NCBI GenBank assembly: GCA_036971615.1
Contig: JAYKKR010000012.1
Coordinates: 868,001 to 932,000, forward strand
Source of the DNA: Amyloporia xantha
Taxonomy: Eukaryota; Basidiomycota; Agaricomycetes; Polyporales; Adustoporiaceae
DNA: 64,000 nt
Direction: 5' to 3'
The notes under the pieces are model-generated. The model did no database searches. It was not told where the DNA came from and saw only the letters and a program-made list of their open reading frames with translations. Position 1 is the stretch's first letter; every line of letters begins with the position of its first letter. The position numbers and the translations under genes were made by a program. Below are positions 11,851-23,140 of this stretch, in pieces.

Positions 11851-13521
11851 ATGCTCTTTAGGTCTATAGCTGATTCAGATCGTAAATCATCGCAAGAGTT
11901 GATTGTGTTGCATCACGGAGAGGAACATGTCTTGATACCTCTCCCAGAGACATACGAGGCAAGTTGGCATATTGTTTGAATATTGCAGCTCACTTATGAC
12001 TGATTGTCATGGAAATTGCTATAGGATGCGGTGCAGATTGCCATGCGAGAGTTTGGTTTGAATGGAAAACTGAACTTCGTGACACACGATATACCTGGCT
12101 GTACTGGCCAGAAAGTCAAAATCCACTGTAACGCTTGGAAGGGTATCAGCCCTTTGTTGACTTCTGTGGCGGTGGAGGTATCTAACAAGAAAGCTCCATG
12201 CGCTCATGCCGGAAGGAAGAGCCTTTTACCTCCTGCGACACCCTCCCGTGTCGTTGTGCACGAGGCGGGCGCAGTCCCATCGGCTGACTTCTTATCCTAT
12301 GCGTCGAATAAGCGTTTGTCGAGAGCTAGCCTTGTGCCTGCATTTGCTCGACGCAACTCCGGAAAGGCAGTGCTATCCCATGTAGGAGCTTTGACACCGG
12401 CTTCATCAACGTCCTCCCTCAACAATCCTAAAGTGGCCGACGACAGTGACGAGACCTCATTCGTGACTACCATCGATGACGATGATGAGGTCGATGAGGT
12501 TGAGGACAAAATTATGCTCCCAGTCCTCAACGATAGCAAAGATGACCGAGCTGCTGTGGACAACCACGACGAACAGGAAGCCGAGGACCAGGAAGACGAG
12601 GAAGACGAAGAAGAACTCGAATATAATGAACAGGCTCAAGACCAACCACTGAATCGCGAAAGCTTGGGCAGACAGCGATCTGCTGATCCGTCGCCAGAAC
12701 CTGAATTCGAGCACGACGACGTCCAGGCACCTGCGGACGCGTCTTTCGTGCGGGAAGAGCCCGATATAATGCCAGTAATCAAATTGGAGCCCAAGCCTGA
12801 TCGCAAATCTTCTCTCCCGTCGTCAGCTGTGAAGGCTCTATCAGTGGAAAACAATGGCGACAACCCAAGCAGCCAGCAGCAGCCCAGTGCGTTGAACCTG
12901 CGGATTGTTCTATCAGCTGCAGTTGCACTTACAGCAATCTTGACTTATCTTAGGTCGCCATGACAAGGAGCCTGCCAAAGTCAAGGAAGAGAAGCCCGAA
13001 ATCAAGAAAGGGCATCACTCGCAGGATCACGCCCCAGTGGCTGGACCTTCTAACTCGCAGTCGCAAGGTAGGTTTTTCATCGCTATTGACGTACGTAGTA
13101 GATACGCGTTACTAACATACGTCTCGAAATGAACGCAGATGCTGCCTCGCAGCCCAGAAGCGAGAGATCTGACGACCGCTTTGTAGTGACGATCGAGTTC
13201 GACGACGGTACAGGGGCGGAGGAGAACCAGTCGCTCTTCAAGACACGCGGGCGGCATCTCGTATCAAAAGTGCTCATGCAAGCATGCAAGACCTTCGGCA
13301 TCGAGGATTCTTATGACAGGTGCGTTTCAGACTCAACTTGCCCGTCCCAAAGTTCTCCTGGCTTACACGGCTGTAGAGTACACTTAGTGCAGATCGTGGA
13401 AGTGGAAGAAGACGGCGAGCTAGTGGAACACAAGTTCCTCTGCGTACCGGAGGACACGATGGCAAAAGCCGGTGCCGAGCCTTACTCTCGCTTCGCTATC
13501 CAATTCGATGATGATGAGTGA
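11851..13521 (+). CDS. Uncharacterised acidic protein with ubiquitin-like/PB1-like N-terminus
   Basis: Five exons (11851-11958, 12025-12886, 12954-13067, 13139-13319, 13377-13521) give 469 residues. The first 85 or so residues look like a compact beta/alpha unit (PLPETYEDAVQIAMREFGL) that could be ubiquitin-like or PB1-like; this is a guess from pattern only. The middle is disordered and very acidic (DDDDEVDEVEDK and a Glu/Asp run around codons of 12570-12620). The C-terminus repeats a compact pattern (FVVTIEFDDG ... CKTFGIEDSYDR ... HLVQIVEVEEDGELVEHKF). Intron 1 (11959-12024) has a GC-AG border, GAG|GCAAGT to ATAG|G. The only hydrophobic segment appears if intron 12887-12953 is read through, so it is not a membrane protein. 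Function unknown. Confidence 0.75.
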
Positions 13522-14074
13522 TTTGTGTTACGGATGATGTAGTTAAAACCGAGTTTGTGCGTGGCGTACACAGCTTGGAATGCTTTTATCATAGCGCTCG
13601 TGTAGTTGTTTTGTTTGGTGTTATGTCTCGGAATGCATACTTTGGTCTTGATTTGTCTCGATGCCAGTGACATGCCCGTGTCTCGGATTCATTTCAACGC
13701 ATGGGTTTGATATGACATATTAGCACCGCCGTCTAACGTTGAGTTTGCCCATGTTCGCCTAAACCACTCGTGGTTGCAACTCACTTCTAAAAAAGTAGAG
13801 TTGAGCTGTTATACCTGTACCGAAATCAGTATTACAAGCCCATGTCGAGGGAACGTTTTCAGCATGCTCTGATAGTACAATTGGTTCCACTGTAAATAAT
13901 AATGATACTTGTCAAATCTCCCTGAAGGGTAATGATCGCAATCACGCCCAAAATCGAAAGCAAACGAAAGCAAGAAGTATATGGAAGATCATTCAACAGA
14001 CAGTGAGCATAAGGGCTCTATGAATGTGACCAGTTAGAATCAGCGATATTAAGGCTATTTCCAAGACACTAACC

Positions 14075-15419
14075 TTAGGTCACCAGACGTTTCAGATGGT
14101 ATATCCCTTCCCGGGCCACGGCAACGGTGTCGTATAGAACACGTTCCGGTTGTGACTCGGTCCTGGACCGGAGTCGCCACCGCAGAAGAGTACTGTTCAG
14201 TTGTGTTCGTATGACCTCGAAGAGTTTCAGCGCTTCGTCGGCGGAGGGCCGATAATCTGGCCGATGCTGTTTCATCAGGTCTAATAATGGTTGGAGAAAT
14301 TCCAATCCGTGGTATTTCTGTGCATGCGTCAGGGAATGAAGCTAAACGAAATAAGAAATGCCTACTTGCACGAATTCCTTGTCATATAAATTACCCAGGA
14401 TAAATATATCGACCTTGAATGCGTCATACGGCACTTCTGAGGAGAGTTCGGGGACTTCCTCATCCCTGCCTTGTATACCGAGGACATATGGAGAAGCCCC
14501 CTCTGGAAAGCGAGTCGAGATGCCGAAGTCGATGAAATAGTATCGTACAGGGTGATCGATTCGTGAGAGTGAGACAGCGTCATAAATAGCATCCGCAGAA
14601 TAGTCACGTCGAATGGGATGGTGTCCGTGCGGAAACAAAGGACGCCCGTCCATCATAATATTAGCAGCTGCACAGTCCCTACATCGAGTGAGCGGGCGAC
14701 CTGATGCTCCCAATGCATGATGTAATTTACCGATGAGCTACCCGGTGTCGATGGAGAAAGCAAAGACCCTACATCATTTAGCAATTGAATTCCATGTGAA
14801 GTATATACATTAGCTGTCGAACTCACTTCAAGAGTCTGCCTTACAAAGTCGACGACTTCCCCAATTGCTCCGAATTCGGGATCATCGAATGGTCGCAGAT
14901 AAGGCATCACCATGAACGACGTATTGGAGTCCAGAGGGTCCTGCATAAATTCCAGAAGAGGTACGCAATGATTCGTGGGATCCTTCATGAGTTCTGGAGA
15001 CGAGAGAAAAGAGGCTATAGCGATCTCTTCGGTGTCACTGCGTGTTGCTTTGATTGATACCAGTGAGTTATCTCTGGTGCACACCGCATCAATAACATTG
15101 TGTCGCTTTGTAAAGAGGGTTGCAATTAAGTGTGTTAGTCTCGGACGAAGTGATCTGTCACGTCACTTACATTTAGGATGATAGAATCCTCACAGAAGGT
15201 TGGATCAAGATTCGTTCCTAACCACGACGGGGACCATTCCTGGCAGTAACGAGGTCTTAACTGATATCCACATTTCTTCAAATGAGGTTGGCGATCTCTC
15301 CAAAGCTTTTCCACAGGGGCGAGATCGTAAGTTCCTCTCTGGGTAAGCTCAGCGTATTGCCGTGCTTCTTCGTCTGATAGCAGAGCATACGAAGGTAGCT
15401 GATGGGCGCGACCAGTCAT
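14075..15419 (-). CDS. Fungal protein kinase-like protein, copy A
   Basis: Five exons (15171-15419, 14827-15105, 14731-14768, 14366-14678, 14075-14317) give 373 residues. Kinase landmarks are a VSIK lysine (beta-3), an EEIAIASFL helix, an HRD catalytic loop (VAHRDCAAANIMMDG, assembled across an intron) and a DFG motif (YYFIDFGIS). All catalytic positions are present, so it may be active, but no Gly-rich loop is obvious. About 110 N-terminal residues (QLPSYALLSDEEARQYAEL onward) match nothing I know. It belongs to the loose fungal-expanded kinase group rather than a conserved eukaryotic family. It is transcribed divergently from the membrane-partner gene at 15827, sharing a 407 bp promoter region. 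Copy B at 18125 has the same exon sizes. Substrate unknown. Confidence 0.8.
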
Positions 15420-15537
15420 CACCAGCTAACTTGCAGGACTCAAGTTGGAGAACTAGGGATGTCTTTGACAGAAAGCTTGAGTCCAGTAAAAGCTTATGTA
15501 GATACGGCCAAGATCATGTCTTTAACCAATGATTGTG

Positions 15538-15543
15538 CACGTG
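15538..15543. promoter_or_regulatory. CACGTG box in shared promoter, copy A
   Basis: The palindrome CACGTG sits between the divergent kinase and partner genes and is followed by GATAAA and a CGATCGATCTC stretch. The same arrangement recurs in copy B at 19591. CACGTG is the core site of bHLH factors in fungi; its use here is inferred only from conservation between the two copies. Confidence 0.35.
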
Positions 15544-15826
15544 ATAAATTACGCTCGATCGATCTCCTCAGGTCCTGCGTAACGGCGTTGGGTCCGCATG
15601 CAACAGCAAACTCTGGACACGCCGTTTCAACATGTTCGAACACATATTCGGAGATGGTTGGCTTTCACTCTTGCCGATGTCTTGCGTTAGCTATAGGCAC
15701 AGCCTTGAACCCCCACTTATGAATAAGTCATCACGTTTTACCTCCGAGTTCTGTTCCATCCCCTTTCTCCGAACGTATCGATCGTGAGTCCAGACAATAT
15801 CAACATACTCGACTTTTTGCTCCTAA

Positions 15827-17058
15827 ATGTCTGCGGGGGCGGCCTACAACATCTGGGGTGTTGTCACAGGTGCACTTGGGACTATTGGGCTGCTGCCTAT
15901 TGTCGTGGCACTCGTTAATAGCCAATTACCATCGACGAAGTTGCAAACCTTCGATCAGACAATGCAGGCCACAGAATATCTTCTTCGCTCGGTGTCTGAG
16001 GAAGGCTTATTTGTGGAGAGCAATTTCTTAACTCTTACCAGTTATCAGCTGTCAAAGTACGTCTTATCATCTATGATTGTAGTGCCACCACGGGAACTCA
16101 ATTACACCAGCGTTCACAGGCGTGCTGAACGATACCGGACCGCGACCTATTGCGCTACTACTCTCGGTCAACAACTAAAAGAGATGATGAAGGGCCTCTC
16201 ACGTAAGATCTCGGTCCTATGTAAAGAAGTCAGATATATTCGAGCGCACATCTCGGTAAGCTCACTAGTTTCCGTCCTCAAGCCCTACCCAATATAACGA
16301 GAGCCTGCCATTAGACAACGACAGAAAAGGAACGGGAGAGGCTACGAAGAGAACGCAGCGTTGGAGGGGTGTCCTTCGATAGTGAAAATGATGCATTATG
16401 CAGTCGGTTGAACTCAGGACATGAATGCGATCAGCCTGGAACGGGAACATCTAACTATTCAGGTCAGGAAGTCAAGTTCACCTAGAATATGAGCAGTATA
16501 CTCACGTATAATGCAGGAAGCACTGTCTGCAGCATGTTACGATCATTTACGTCGCAGGCAGCAGGCTTGCTACCCGTCTCCACTGCTGTTGATCCTTCGC
16601 CGTCCTGTGTGAGCTCAGCAGACATTCATCCTCCTTCCCCTCTCCGAGCACCTGTATCCCGGGACATGCGGAGAGCACCTTGCTCCGATGACCATGCTCG
16701 TAGGAGTGGTGGGGTCATTATGAGAAGCGGGCGCAGAATGCAGACCCTCCCTCCCTCGTCGACGGGCCCTATTTCGTGCGCGAATTGTCTCTACTGTTCA
16801 CCACGCCTCCCCCACAAGGTTCCGCGCGTGTTTCGACAACAAAAGAAGTTCGCTGTACGCAGTCGCATGCGCCTCCTGTCGGCGAGACCACCCCATCTAC
16901 GACACTTGGCTCCGAGATCCAGCCATACGCTTCTCGCCGTCTCTCGCACCCCTCGTCAAGGAAGGAGCTACGACATCGCCGTAGATCCCCTCACAAGTCT
17001 GCTGTATCATAAGCTGGATCGCCCTGGCGACGCTGGTGACTGGGAAGACGAGGATTGA
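15827..17058 (+). CDS. Uncharacterised single-pass membrane protein, kinase partner, copy A
   Basis: Four exons (15827-16056, 16120-16255, 16315-16462, 16517-17058) give 351 residues. The N-terminus carries one strong hydrophobic segment (IWGVVTGALGTIGLLPIVVALV, residues about 9-30) and then a helical region with coiled-coil character (QLKEMMKGLSRKISVLCKEV). The remainder is Ser/Arg-rich with a small Cys cluster (CANCLYC). No known domain is recognised. The gene starts back-to-back with the copy A kinase. Relative to copy B the C-terminus is cut about 28 residues short: the reading frame stops right after the acidic WEDED, where copy B and the relic at 27.9 kb read on. Confidence 0.7.
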
Positions 17059-18124
17059 TGCAATCTTGATCTCGAGATGTCGCAGCTCGAATGCCACCGC
17101 GGTCGTGCTCTCGCATGCGTCCCATCGTTGGGTCGTGCCCAATGGCACCCCGTGTTAAGGAGAGTGTTTCTCTTGTCTGTCTGTTATTATTTTTGGGATC
17201 TCGCACAAACTGGATGTTTGGGATTATGCAATCAGTGTATCCAGTCTCATGCTGAGCTATATAATTATGGAGGGGAATCCGTAGATGGTATATATCAAAG
17301 ATTTTGAGTAGAGAAGTCGAGTGGTCGAGACACGCAGCGCGCGCGGAGACAAGCATTCCGTACGTACACCTGCGCGCAGCCCCAAATTTTCACCGAGGCT
17401 CACCACGAGTGCACTGGACATCTCATAGAATACCTTGTAATAGAAACCATCTTAGTATTTAGCTTTATTGTCAAAACACAGGGACATGAAGGATTTACAA
17501 GGGTGTTCAGAGTCAGCTTATCGAGTCAACTTTTCAAAATAAAAGTTATGGGGCTGTAAAGATTTTAGAGTGGATTTACAAACACCCCCTATGTGTAGGA
17601 ATCCGCGGAGCGCTTGTGGAGATAATAGAGTCGGAAGATGTGAGTAGGAAGGTGTGCGCGATGCGCAGGAAACGCGCCAACTTTACTGCAAACGGCAATA
17701 GTGCATGGGGGCCATTTCACACAATGTATTAGCATCGCCGTATAACGCTTAGTCGCACAGAATGAGGGAAGTGCCAAACTGAAATTAAACCTCGGGTGTG
17801 TCCATGTTCGCCCAAACCAATACATCGGGACTGCAATTCACTTCCGAACAGTTAAGTTGTTACACTTATACCGGAATCAATCCGTCAAGTTGGTGTCGAG
17901 GGAACACGTTTTGCATGGTCTGATAGTACAATTGGTTCCACTGTAAATAATAATGATACTTGTCAAATCTCCCCGAAGGGTAATGATGCAATTACGCCCA
18001 AAATCGAAAGCAAACGAAAGCAAGAAGCACATAGAAGGCTATTTAACACCTAGTGGGCATAAGGGCTCTATGAATATAAACAATTAGAACTGGCGATATT
18101 GAGGCTATCTCCAAGACACTGACC
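17059..18124. other. Junction between duplication copies A and B
   Basis: No gene seen. The left part is the 3' flank shared with 21163-21365; the right part, from about 17735, is shared with the region left of the copy A kinase (13690-14074). About 400 bp between them (17330-17735) is specific to this junction and holds nothing I recognise. Confidence 0.5.
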
Positions 18125-19470
18125 TTAGGTCACCAGACGTTTCAGATGATATATCCCTTCCCGGGCCACGGCAACGGTGTCGTATAGAACACGTTCTGGT
18201 TGTGACTCGGTCCTCGATCGGAGTCGCCACCGCAGGAGAGTACTGTTCAGTTGCGCTCGTATATCCTCGAAGTGCCTGAACGCTTCGTCAGCGGAGGGCC
18301 GACGATCTGCCCGTTGCTGTTTCATTGTATCTAGCAACGGCTGGAGAAATTCAAGGCCGTGGTATTTCTATATATACGTCAGATGGAATGAAGCTGGAAG
18401 GTGTGCGAATTGACTACCTGTACGAATTCCTTGTCATACAAATTCCCCAAGGTGAAAATGTCGACTTTAAACGCGTCATATGGGACTTCCGAGGAGAGTT
18501 CAGGGACCTCCTTGTCTCGGCCTTGTCTACCGAGGACATATGGAGAAGCCCCTTTTGGAAAGCGAGTCGAGATGCCGAAGTCGATGAAATAGTATCGTAC
18601 AGGGTGATCGATTCGTGAGAGTGAGACAGCATCATAAATAGCATCCGCAGTATAGTCACGTCGAACGGGATGGTGTCCGTGAGGAAACAAGGGACGTCCG
18701 TCCATCATAATATTAGCAGCTGCACAGTCCCTACATTGAGTGAGCGGGCGACCTGATGTTCCCAATGCATGATGTAACCTACCGATGAGCTATCCGGTGT
18801 CGATGGAGAAAGCAAAGACCCTACATCATACAGCAATTTAGTTCCATGTGAAATATATAGAATAGCTGTGAAACTCACTTCAAGAGTCTGCCTTGCAAAG
18901 TCGACGACTTCCCCAATTGCTCCGAATTCGGGATCATCGAACGGGCGAAGATAAGGCATGACCATCAAAGATGAGTTCGAGTCCAAAGGATCAGGCATGA
19001 ATTCCAGAAGAGTTATACAATGATTGCTTGGATCCTTCGTGAGTTCTGGAGACGAGAGGAAAGAGGCTATAGCGATCTCATCGGAGTTACTGCGTGTTAC
19101 TTTAATTGACACCAATGAACCATCGCTGATGCGCATCGCATCAATAACATTGTGTTTCTTGTGAAGAGATGTGTAATTGAGCTCAGTAGTCTCCCAAGGA
19201 GTTTCATGTTAAATTGCGTACATTCAGGATGATAGAATCCTCACAGAAAGTTGGATCAAGATTCGTTCCTAGCCATGAGGGGGTCCAATCTGGACGGTAA
19301 CGAGGTCTCAACTGATATCCGCGATGCTCCAAATGTATTTGACGATCTCTCCAAAGCTTTTCCACCGAGGCGAGACCATAAGTTCCTTTCTCGGTGAGCT
19401 CAGCATATCGCTCAGTTTCTTCAGCTGATAGAAGAGCATATGAAGGCAATTGATGGGCGCGATTAGTCAT
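18125..19470 (-). CDS. Fungal protein kinase-like protein, copy B
   Basis: Five exons (19222-19470, 18879-19157, 18783-18820, 18418-18730, 18125-18367) have the same lengths as those of copy A (249, 279, 38, 313, 243 nt), again 373 residues. VSIK, the HRD loop (IAHRDCAAANIM) and DFG (FIDFGISTRFP) are all kept. The start was set at the ATG matching copy A; an open stretch upstream to 19518 lacks an ATG. Amino acid changes are spread through the protein, with the N-terminal part more variable than the catalytic core. Intact frame and splice sites after clear divergence suggest the gene has been maintained by selection. Confidence 0.8.
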
Positions 19471-19590
19471 ATCGAATTGAATTATTCCAGTTGATGATTC
19501 AAGGATGTCCTTGTTCAATGAGAAGTCTGAAGGGTGAAGTTAGCGAGCAGCTCCCAGTCAACTTGCGAACATGAGTGAACTATCGTAGAG

Positions 19591-19596
19591 CACGTG
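19591..19596. promoter_or_regulatory. CACGTG box in shared promoter, copy B
   Basis: Same palindrome and following CGATCGATCTC stretch as at 15538, in the 387 bp between the divergent kinase and partner genes of copy B. Confidence 0.35.
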
Positions 19597-19857
19597 ATGA
19601 ATCGCGATCGATCTCTACCGGGGACATGCAGCAGGCTCTGAACACGCTATTTCGACATGTCCCTCCGCATGGATGACGGGCATCTCCCCCCTGGTGCCGA
19701 TGTCTTGCGTCAGCTACAGGTACAGCCTTGAGCTTGAGCATCAGCTTATGAAGGAGGCATGAGACCTGCGGGGTCGATGTCATTCTCTTTTCGACCTGGT
19801 CCCCAATTTACCACACTGGCATCCAGACGATCTTGCGTCCAGCTTTCACTCTTCTAA

Positions 19858-21162
19858 ATGTCTGCGGCGGCTGCCTACAATATATGGGGTGTCGTGGCAG
19901 GTGCACTTGGGACTATTGGACTGTTGCCTCTCATGGTTGCACTGATCAACAGTCAATTACCATCGACAAAGTTGCAAATATTCGACCAGACTTTGCAAGA
20001 GACAGAATGTCTTCTTCGCTCTGTGTCAGAAGAAGGTTTGTTTGCGGAGAGCAACTTCATAGCCCTTACTGGCGATCACCTGTCAAAGTAAGTCTCACCA
20101 CCTGCGAGGGTGTACTGTGAGTGTTCAATACCGCTTTAGCATCCGCGACCGTGCCGAACAGTGTCGAACAGTGACATATTGCGCCACAACTATCGGACAG
20201 CAATTGAAAGAGATGATGAAAGGTCTATCGCGTAAGCTTCACGTCTTATGCAAAGAGGTCAAAGAAGTACGGGCGGACATATTGGTATGTCTACCAGCTT
20301 CCAGACTGATTGAGCGTCGTAAATCCTGAGGGACGTCCAATAGACAACGACTTCAGAGGAAAGGAAGAGGCTGCAGAGCGAAGGAAGGAGATGGACTGGT
20401 GATGCAGATGCTACACTTCGCAGACCGTCGGACTCTGCACCTCAATGCGAGTCGCTTGGGACGGAGACTTCTAGCCGTTCAGGTCAGGAAATCAAGTTCC
20501 CTTAGTGCGTGAGCGGTATCCTCATGTCAGTCACAGAAAGTTCCTTCTGCAGCGTTCTGCGATCGTCCACGTCACAGACAGCACGGACGAGGTTTGCCTC
20601 CACTGTCGTAAACCCTACCTCGTCCTGGTCGAACAGAGAAGATGTGCATGCTTCTTCGTCCCTTCTTTCACCCATGACATCTCGTGCTACGTGGAGAGCG
20701 CACGATTTGCGTGGCAGTACCGGTTGGAATGATAATGTCCCCAAAAGGAGTAGGATCAGAATCCGGTCCCTTCCCCCATCATCGACAGGTCGTATTTCGA
20801 GCATGCATTGCCATAATTGTACCTTGTGTCTTCCCCACGAGGTGCCTCGTATGTTACGACGGTTCAGGCAAGGCTTCGTTGCACGCAGTCATAAGCACCG
20901 TCTATCGGTCAAACCGGTCCGTCTGTGGCGCTTGGCATCGAGACACAGCCGTGCATCCCTCCCTTGTACCTCTCCTCCTGGAAAGAGCGACAAGATTGCC
21001 ATAGACCGGCAGACGGGTCTGTCATATGGTCAGCCGGTCCACCCTTGCGACATTGGTGGCTGGGAAGACGAGGATGAAGGTGGCGTAGATCTAGAGATGC
21101 CACAGCTCCTACACCAACGAGGTCGTACTATCGTGAGCATCTCATCGTTGGGTCGTGCCTAA
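19858..21162 (+). CDS. Uncharacterised single-pass membrane protein, kinase partner, copy B
   Basis: Four exons (19858-20087, 20140-20284, 20344-20482, 20537-21162) give 379 residues. Like copy A it has an N-terminal hydrophobic segment (IWGVVAGALGTIGLLPLMVALI), a helical linker (QQLKEMMKGLSRKLHVLCKE), a Ser/Arg-rich middle and a small Cys cluster (CHNCTLC). It keeps the full C-terminus: WEDEDEGG, then an LEMPQLLHQRGRTIVSISSL tail that copy A has lost. The acceptor of intron 1 is the least certain junction. Divergent from the copy B kinase. No known domain recognised; role as a membrane receptor or anchor for the kinase is inference from gene order only. Confidence 0.7.
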
Positions 21163-21370
21163 TGGCACCCCGTGTTAAGGAAATAGTTTCTCTTGTCTGT
21201 CTGTTATTATTGTGGGATCTCATGCAAACTGGATTGTTGAGATTATGCAGTCGGTGTATCTAGTCTCATGCCGAGCTATATAATTATGGAGGAATAACCC
21301 ATAGATCATATACCAAAGGTTTTGAATAGAGAAGTCGAGTACTTGATGCGTGCAGCGCAGTGACAAGCAT

Positions 21371-21635
21371 TTCTTATCCCTGTCTTGTCTCCCGAGGACA
21401 TATGGAGAAGTCCCCTTCGAAAGCGAGTTGAGATGCCGAAGTCGATGAAATAGCATTGTACGGTTACCGGGCGATCGATTCGTGATCCAATTGGGACAAC
21501 TTCATAAATTGCATCCGCAGAATAGTCACGTCGAACGGGATGGTGTCCGCGCGGAAATAAGGGACGTCCATCATAATATATAGAACAACTGTGGGACTCA
21601 CTTCAAGAGTCTGCTTCATATTGGCAGTGTGCTCC
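21371..21635 (-). pseudogene. Truncated relic of a third kinase copy
   Basis: On the minus strand this stretch matches the central exons of the kinases: the run ending in TTCCCAGAGGACATATGG-like sequence, the DFG region (GAAGTCGATGAAATAG on the plus strand) and the GGATGGTGTCCG stretch. It then jumps from the AANIMM region straight to the QTLE exon edge, losing roughly 150 bp including the HRD loop. Both termini are missing and the frame is broken. It lies immediately beyond copy B, so the array once held at least three units. Confidence 0.75.
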
Positions 21636-22837
21636 CGCAGTCTTCCTGTCTCATATTGACTTTTGTGTTGTACCAGAATAGTGCGCCATTCGAACTGGAC
21701 TGTGAGTAGATATACTCAGTGCTCGCTGCTCTAAATCTTTTGATGTTTTATCTAGCGTATGTAACGCCACGGTCACTGGACTCGTCGTGTATCACTTTGC
21801 TACATGTGGACGTGTTCTGCTGTTTACTATACAAATAATGCATACGTAGGCGGCCCCTATATGATACAGTGACGAACATGGACTCTGGAGTCGGCTATTC
21901 CAAGATCATATCCACAAGCGGCGTCCGCGACCTATTTATCCTGAGTCTTTCCCATCACATGCATAGCTCATAATGTAGTTCTAGCGAAAGAACGGCTATG
22001 CTACATGGCCTTGGCATTGATCGCTCAGACATTTTGTTAGAAAGCTTCCGCTTTCGATCACGGACAAGCTGGCTTTCGGACCGTCTTGGCCAGAATACAA
22101 TAGACCAATGACCAGTTGCGTGAGTCGCCTCTGCCAATGAAAGCATCGCTCACATAACACCTCCACTTTAGAGGGGATAGCGGTATGATTACGCACAAGT
22201 GATGATATACAACAAGGTTCTTCTACCTCCAATCAAGCAGTATCATAAACGACATATTATGTTGAACGGACAAATCTCACTCCCACCGGTCAATCTTCAA
22301 GTTCGGGATCTTTGTTGGTGTTGTGTATCGCTTCGAGTAGCCTAGCTTTGTTAACCTGTGCATGTGGCGCTGTCCACGGTAGCCATGGCGTCCATACAAT
22401 GCTGCATGAGCGCATATGTCAACATGTACAATACAGTGCGACTATTAGATGGAGACGAACCCTAATACTTGCATATTGGGCACGATTAAGCCACCACTGT
22501 TGCCAGACCCCAGCTGTTGAGTAGCGGGAATTCCTCCGTTTCCCCTTTCCCTCCTGTGTAAGCAAGAAATCATCCGTAGTGAGATAGATGACAATATTTT
22601 GAAGACTGCTCGCACCGGAGACGACTAGGACCTGCTAAAGGAGACGCTCTATGTTGCTGGCCGGTTTGATAGCTCGACGAAGTAGCTCTCGCGATACCTG
22701 AGTGACTGAATAAATATGAACCAATCCGTTCGTGAGTACTCGAACGATCAATCCTGGCAAGTGCTGACACAGTACCTAGTGGATGGAACGGCAGCAGAAG
22801 TCAAAGAGCGGACTGCAAATGGCGGTGGTTGTTCTCG
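21636..22837. other. Repeat-rich intergenic, no gene seen
   Basis: Only short unrelated open frames on both strands. No transposase or conserved protein motif recognised. Confidence 0.35.
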
Positions 22838-22890
22838 CTCTTTACCCTTTCCTTTGCCTTTGCCTTTTCCTTTGTCTTTCCGTTTACCTT
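22838..22890. repeat. Pyrimidine-rich simple repeat
   Basis: A run of CCTTTG/CCTTTT-type hexamers (TTTCCTTTGCCTTTGCC and variants) on the plus strand. Short, imperfect microsatellite. Confidence 0.7.
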
Positions 22891-23140
22891 TCGCACTGAA
22901 TTGACATTGCATTAAGGCATGTCGCCTCGAAAGAGCAGCTACGATCACACGCACCTTGTCATGCTGGAATTTTGGTCATTGTTCTTGGTGGTAACAGAGC
23001 CATTTTTATCCCTAGTCTGGCATTGAAACACTGGCAGTAAACGATTACTGAACGACTTACGGTCGAACAAGAACATTTAAAGGGCGCAGAGCCCTATGTA
23101 GACGTTAGCCATAGAATATTTTTTCAGTATAGAGCATTAT

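Larger units (their letters stand above)
13690..17330. repeat. Tandem segmental duplication, copy A
   Basis: This stretch aligns, gene for gene and in the intergenic parts, with 17735-21365 at an offset of about 4.03-4.05 kb. Shared landmarks include the sequence before the kinase stop, the whole kinase, the divergent promoter, the membrane-partner gene and its 3' flank with an identical GTTAAGGA ... TGTCTGTCTGTTATTAT stretch. Edges are approximate because they were judged by eye. Confidence 0.85.
17735..21365. repeat. Tandem segmental duplication, copy B
   Basis: Second copy of the kinase plus membrane-partner unit; see copy A at 13690-17330. Both genes are intact here. Sequence is clearly diverged in introns and intergenic DNA while exon lengths of the kinase are unchanged, so the duplication is not very recent. 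Confidence 0.85.

Noticed and set aside
12890..12963. Apparent C-terminal membrane helix in the 11851 gene (LRIVLSAAVALTAILTYL)
   Set aside because: It is the translation of an intron (12887-12953) with good GTGCGT and TTAG borders; splicing restores a long continuous frame.
22312..22524. Small open frame after the kinase relic
   Set aside because: Short, no splice partners, no similarity recognised.
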